Shown: positions 60,596 through 64,000 of the stretch, in pieces
Layout of the letters: every line of letters begins with the position of its first letter
Numbering within the stretch: position 1 is the stretch's first letter
Assembly: GCF_030586465.1 (NCBI RefSeq)
Contig: NZ_JAUQYP010000001.1
Span: forward strand, 1,286,834-1,350,833
Length of the DNA stretch: 64,000 bases
Direction: 5' to 3'
From: Actinotalea lenta
GTDB taxonomy: Bacteria > Actinomycetota > Actinomycetes > Actinomycetales > Cellulomonadaceae
Translations under genes and position numbers: made by a program
Notes under the pieces: generated by a model
The model's database searches: none
What the model was told of the DNA's origin: nothing
The model's input: the letters and a program-made list of their open reading frames with translations, nothing else

Positions 60596-60621
60596 CGGGT
60601 GAAAAGCGGGCGAATCGGACA
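60596..60621 (+). promoter_or_regulatory. Shared upstream motif, copy B (between the divergent glycan operons)
   Basis: CGGGTGAAA-N2-CGGGC-N5-GGACA, the same blocks as at 47420-47444 with one extra base in the first spacer. It lies 34 bases upstream of the TATAGT box for the minus operon and 98 bases upstream of the plus-strand ATG at 60720; a weak GGACCT sits 22 bases downstream, the same distance as the -10 in copy A. Confidence 0.5.
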
Positions 60622-60719
60622 GCAACGGGGGACGGCGACACGGGGACCTGAGACCATGGTCTTTCGCCCGCCCAAGGGGGTCAGATCGACCGGTCGGCGG
60701 GGCATGGCGTGGGGGTCGT

Positions 60720-62867
60720 ATGGCTGATCGAGGTGGCGACGTGCTGGACGACGAGCCTGCGCCGCCGCTGGTGCTGCAGTCGATCAGCGCCCTTCGCTCG
60801 ACCACGAATCCATACATCACGCAGCTCGTGCGCGGCCTTCCCGGCGCGGCGCTGTTCTCCTGGCGCACGGCGCTGCTGGGTCGGTGGGACGTGCTGCACC
60901 TGCACTGGCCCGAGCTGGTCTTCCGACGCGCCGCACGGTGGCGTACCGCAGTGGGCCTCGTCCTGTTCGCGTTGCTGATGCTGCGTGCCCGGGTCACGCG
61001 ACGGGCGGTGGTGCGCACTGTGCACAACACTGCCCCGCATGAGCCGGGGGGCCGCGTCGAGCGCGCGGTCCTGGCGCTCGCGGACCGCTGGACGACGATC
61101 CAGATCCTGCTGAGTCCGCAGGTTCGCCTACCCGGCCCCACGCCGAGCGTTCTCATCCCGCACGGGGACTACCGGGACTGGTATGCGGGGCACGAGGTCC
61201 CGCCCGTGGTCCGCGGGCGCGTGCTTGTCTTCGGCCTGATCCGTCGGTACAAGGGGGTCGAAGATCTCATAGCTGCCGTGCGGCGGTCCACCGACGTCGC
61301 CCTCGAGCTGCATGTGGTGGGCCGCCCGGCAGATGCGGAGGTGGCGCAGGGCATCCGGGCCGCCGCAGGTGAGGATCCACGCATCAACCTGCGCCTCGAG
61401 CATGTCGACGACGCGGCCCTGGCCCGGGAGATCGGCGAGGCCGAGCTCGTCGTGCTCCCTTACCGCACGGCGCAGAACTCCGGTGCCGCCCTGCTGGCCC
61501 TCTCGCTCGGCCGCCCGGTACTGATGTCGGACAGCCCGGTGAGCCGCGCGCTGTCCGCCGAGGTGGGACCGGGCTGGGTCCAGACGTTCTGCGGCGAGCT
61601 CACCGCCGACGTCCTGGAGGGGGCAGTGCGCACGCCCGGGCGTCGCGGGGCCGCGCCGGACCTGTCCGCGCGGGGCTGGCCCACCGTCCTGGCGCACCAT
61701 GAGGACGTCTACCGACAGGCTCTGGACCTGGTCCGCCGTCGCCGGCAGCCTAGCGTCGCCCTGGTCGGGACCCGCGGTGTGCCCGCGCGGTACGGCGGCT
61801 TCGAGACGTGTGTCGAGGAGGTAGGCAGGCGCCTGGTCGACCTCGGCCACGAGGTCGTCGTGTACTCGCGCGGCGACGGGCCCCGCGAGCACCTGGGAAT
61901 GCGGTGCGTGCGGCTGCCGGCGCTGCGGCACCGGGTGCTGGAGACCCTGAGCCACACCGCCCTGTCCGTCGCGCACCTCCTCGTACACCGGGCCGACGCG
62001 GTGATCGTCTTCAACGCGGCCAACGCCCCGCTGCTGCCTCTGCTGCGGCTTGCTCGGCTCCCTGTGGCGACGCATGTAGACGGCCTGGAGTGGCAGCGCG
62101 CCAAGTGGGGTCGCGCCGGCCGGTCCTACTACCGCAGGGCCGAGCGCTGGGCGGTGCGGTGGTCGGACGCGCTGATCGCCGACGCACGCGGTATCCAGGA
62201 CTACTACCTCACGCGGTTCGGTGCGCAGACCGTGCTGCTGGCCTACGGCGCACCAGTGGTGGCGCGCCGCACCGATCGGCTGGGCGAGTTGGGCCTGGAG
62301 GCAGATGGCTACCACCTGGTCGTGGCGCGGTTCGAGCCCGAGAACCACGTCGACGTGATCGTGCGAGGGTATGTTCGGTCCGACGCGCGGCTACCGTTGG
62401 TCGTTGTCGGCAGCGCACCGTACGCCGACCAGTACATCCGTCAGGTGCACGACCTGGCCGACGAACGGGTGCGCTTCCTCGGTTCGCTCTGGGATCAGGA
62501 ACTGCTGGACCAGCTGTACGCCGGCGCGCGCACGTACCTGGACGGCCACAGCGTGGGGGGTACCAACCCCTCCCTCCTCCGTGCGATGGGAGCGGGTGCG
62601 CCGACCGTCGCATGGGACGTCGTGTTCAATCGGGAGGTCCTTGGGGCCGCAGGGTTGTGGTTCGCGTCTCCGGGTGACGTGGCGGCGCGAGTGCACGAGG
62701 CGGAGCAGGATGCGCGGGCCTGGCATGAGCGCGGCACGGCGGCGCGTGTCCGCGCGGGGGACTACGACTGGGACGACGTGGCGAGGGGCTACAGTGCCCT
62801 CGCCCGGCGGCTGGCGGCGCGTTCACGCGGGGTGGCGGCGCGCGATCGGACAGGAGGCCGGCGATGA
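60720..62867 (+). CDS. Fusion of two glycosyltransferases (GumH-like GT4 + DUF1972/rhamnosyltransferase-like GT4)
   Basis: A 715-residue protein with two complete GT-B enzymes. Half 1 (about 15-340): LHLHWPELVFRR, VRTVHNTAPHEPGG, LIPHGDYRDWY, VLVFGLIRRYKGVEDLIAAVR and LPYRTAQNSGAALLALSLGRPVLM, as in beta-mannosyl/glucuronosyl-type transferases. Half 2 (from about 344): VALVGTRGVPARYGGFETCVEEVGRRLVDLGHEVVVYSR, the DUF1972 start, then HVDGLEWQRAKWGR, VARFEPENHVDVIVRGY and GHSVGGTNPSLLRAMGAGAPTVAWD, as in WchF-like rhamnosyltransferases. The frame is unbroken. It probably adds two successive sugars. ATG 60720 is used; the nearby ATG at 60704 is out of frame. Confidence 0.88.
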   Translation: MADRGGDVLDDEPAPPLVLQSISALRSTTNPYITQLVRGLPGAALFSWRTALLGRWDVLHLHWPELVFRRAARWRTAVGLVLFALLMLRARVTRRAVVRTVHNTAPHEPGGRVERAVLALADRWTTIQILLSPQVRLPGPTPSVLIPHGDYRDWYAGHEVPPVVRGRVLVFGLIRRYKGVEDLIAAVRRSTDVALELHVVGRPADAEVAQGIRAAAGEDPRINLRLEHVDDAALAREIGEAELVVLPYRTAQNSGAALLALSLGRPVLMSDSPVSRALSAEVGPGWVQTFCGELTADVLEGAVRTPGRRGAAPDLSARGWPTVLAHHEDVYRQALDLVRRRRQPSVALVGTRGVPARYGGFETCVEEVGRRLVDLGHEVVVYSRGDGPREHLGMRCVRLPALRHRVLETLSHTALSVAHLLVHRADAVIVFNAANAPLLPLLRLARLPVATHVDGLEWQRAKWGRAGRSYYRRAERWAVRWSDALIADARGIQDYYLTRFGAQTVLLAYGAPVVARRTDRLGELGLEADGYHLVVARFEPENHVDVIVRGYVRSDARLPLVVVGSAPYADQYIRQVHDLADERVRFLGSLWDQELLDQLYAGARTYLDGHSVGGTNPSLLRAMGAGAPTVAWDVVFNREVLGAAGLWFASPGDVAARVHEAEQDARAWHERGTAARVRAGDYDWDDVARGYSALARRLAARSRGVAARDRTGGRR

Positions 62868-63607
62868 CCGACCGACCGGAAAGCTACCGCCAGACCCTCG
62901 CCCGGCTGGCCGGGGCCCAGAAGGCCGCGGCGCGAAGCGCTCCTGCCTACTCGCGCTACGTGAATCGCAGACTCGGCAGGCTCCTGGCCGCCTGGGCCTA
63001 CCGCGCCGGTCTGACGCCCGATGCGGTCACCGGGATCAGCGCGGCTTTCACCTACTCCGGTATCGCGGTCCTCGCCCTCACTCGCCCGACCTGGTGGACC
63101 GGCGTGCTGATCGGCACGCTGCTGGTGATCGGCTACGCCTTCGACTCCGCGGACGGGCAGGTCGCTCGGCTGCGGGGTGGTGGGACCCCGGCGGGCGAGT
63201 GGCTGGACCACGTCGTCGACGCGCTCAAGGTGGTGACGTTGCCGCTGGCCCTCCTGGTGGGCTTCGCCCGCGCCGGTGTCGTGGACACGTGGTGGCTGCT
63301 CGTGCCGCTCGCCTCGGCGATCGTCTCCTCGGTGCTCTTCCTGGCCATGATCCTCACCGAACAGCTACGGAGGGCTGCCGGGACGGCGTCGATTGCGCGT
63401 GACGAGGCAGGGCGGCCGTCCTGGGTGCGCTCGGTCCTGGTCATCCCGACCGACTACGGCCTCCTGTGCCTGTCCTTCCTGCTGCTCGGCGCGCTCCCCG
63501 TCTTCCAGGTGCTTTACACGGTCGTGACGGCGGCGACCGCGGGCTTCCTCGCGCTCGCCTTGGTCAAATGGTTCCGCGAGCTGCAGGAGCTCGGAGGTCG
63601 GTCATGA
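62864..63607 (+). CDS. CDP-alcohol phosphatidyltransferase family protein
   Basis: A 247-residue membrane enzyme with about six helices and a perfect CDP-alcohol phosphotransferase motif, D-x2-D-G-x2-A-R-x8-G-x3-D-x3-D (from DSADGQVAR, about 94, to HVVD, about 118). The family moves a phosphoalcohol from a CDP donor to an alcohol, e.g. making phosphatidylinositol phosphate. Within a glycan locus, ATGA-coupled to the glycosyltransferase fusion, it may make a lipid anchor or transfer a polyol phosphate to the polymer; this is inference. Confidence 0.88.
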   Translation: MTDRPESYRQTLARLAGAQKAAARSAPAYSRYVNRRLGRLLAAWAYRAGLTPDAVTGISAAFTYSGIAVLALTRPTWWTGVLIGTLLVIGYAFDSADGQVARLRGGGTPAGEWLDHVVDALKVVTLPLALLVGFARAGVVDTWWLLVPLASAIVSSVLFLAMILTEQLRRAAGTASIARDEAGRPSWVRSVLVIPTDYGLLCLSFLLLGALPVFQVLYTVVTAATAGFLALALVKWFRELQELGGRS

Positions 63608-64000
63608 GCCGGCTCACCGTGGCGGTGCTCACCTATCTCCGCCCCGCGGACCTGGCGGCGGTTGTCCCGATGCTCGTCGAGCAGGTTGCCGAGGTCGGGG
63701 GAGGCAGCGTCCTCGTGGTCGACAACGACCCGGACTGCGGTGCTCGCGAGCAGGTCGCGGCGTTCGGGTCCGGGGTCTGTTACGTCCACGAACCCGCGCC
63801 GGGGATCGCTGCGGCGCGCAACCGCGCCCTGGAGGAGGCGGACGCCGATCTCGTCGTCTTCATCGACGACGACGAGCGGCCGCGTCCCGGCTGGCTCGCG
63901 GCGCTGCTCGCCACGTATCAGGCCTCGCGCCCGGCGGCCGTCGTGGGCCCCGTCGTCTCGGAGTACGAGGTGGAGCCCGAGCAGTGGGTGCGGGACGGAC
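63604..64000 (+). CDS. Glycosyltransferase family 2 (3' end outside window)
   Basis: ATG at 63604 overlaps the previous stop (ATGA). The 132 visible residues form a GT-A N-terminal half: LTVAVLTYLRPADLAAVVPMLVEQV, SVLVVDNDPDCG, VHEPAPGIAAARNRALEEA, LVVFIDDDERPRPGWLAALL (the DDD metal/nucleotide motif near residue 82) and AAVVGPVVSEYE. No stop occurs before the window end. It continues the plus-strand glycan operon. Confidence 0.88.
   Translation, partial: MSRLTVAVLTYLRPADLAAVVPMLVEQVAEVGGGSVLVVDNDPDCGAREQVAAFGSGVCYVHEPAPGIAAARNRALEEADADLVVFIDDDERPRPGWLAALLATYQASRPAAVVGPVVSEYEVEPEQWVRDG

Overview
The window is high-GC DNA with dense, overlapping genes, many GTG starts and many leaderless-looking promoters. 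Together with housekeeping gene orders typical of Actinobacteria (galU-glp-rimJ-glpR; metG-tatD-rpfB-rsmA-ispE-abcF; glmU-prs-rplY-pth), this points to an actinomycete, most likely of the Micrococcales and plausibly Cellulomonas or a relative. The genus is an inference from gene content and style, not from a search.

Layout. 1-10.3 kb (+): a tightly coupled nucleoside salvage operon. It holds an ABC importer (ATPase fused to permease, plus a second permease), four nucleoside hydrolases, an SDR oxidoreductase, pseudouridine-5'-phosphate glycosidase (psuG), a PfkB kinase and an EamA transporter. 10.4-15.5 kb: a universal stress protein, a 1357-residue protein with the architecture of a helicase-nuclease but with altered catalytic motifs, and a 61-residue partner. 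15.5-25.6 kb: mscL, a SAF-domain protein, an FmdB zinc ribbon and 5-formyl-THF cyclo-ligase on the minus strand; a penicillin-acylase-family hydrolase, galU, a MoeA/Glp homologue, a RimJ-type acetyltransferase, a GlpR-like membrane protein and a DUF1648/GntR pair on the plus strand. 25.6-32.4 kb: tRNA-Ala, protein mannosyltransferase, rsmI, a nicotinamidase-like gene, a lysylphosphatidylglycerol-synthase-TM protein, and a DUF559 gene broken by an in-frame TAG beside a 31-bp tandem repeat. 32.6-47.3 kb: metG, tatD, two rpfB-like genes, rsmA, ispE, an ABC-F gene, MarR and TetR regulators, tRNA-Gln, glmU, prs, rplY and pth.

47.5-64 kb is a cell-surface glycan locus. It contains an initiating polyprenyl glycosylphosphotransferase, several glycosyltransferases (one a fusion of two enzymes), a flippase, an F420-hydrogenase-beta-like protein, a polysaccharide pyruvyltransferase, a CDP-alcohol phosphatidyltransferase and a glycosyltransferase cut by the window end. 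Interleaved are three secreted beta-helix proteins that share one C-terminal domain of about 250 residues but carry three unrelated N-terminal regions. The first sits behind an apparent cyclic-di-GMP (GEMM-I) riboswitch and a perfect CRP-type palindrome, suggesting control by two cyclic nucleotides. This modular, second-messenger-controlled set of secreted beta-helix proteins inside a glycan cluster is the best candidate for an undescribed system here.

How the genes may work together (inference): the first operon imports (pseudo)nucleosides and splits them to base plus ribose or ribose-5-phosphate. The last block builds, pyruvylates and exports a polymer, and the beta-helix proteins would bind or modify it outside the cell.
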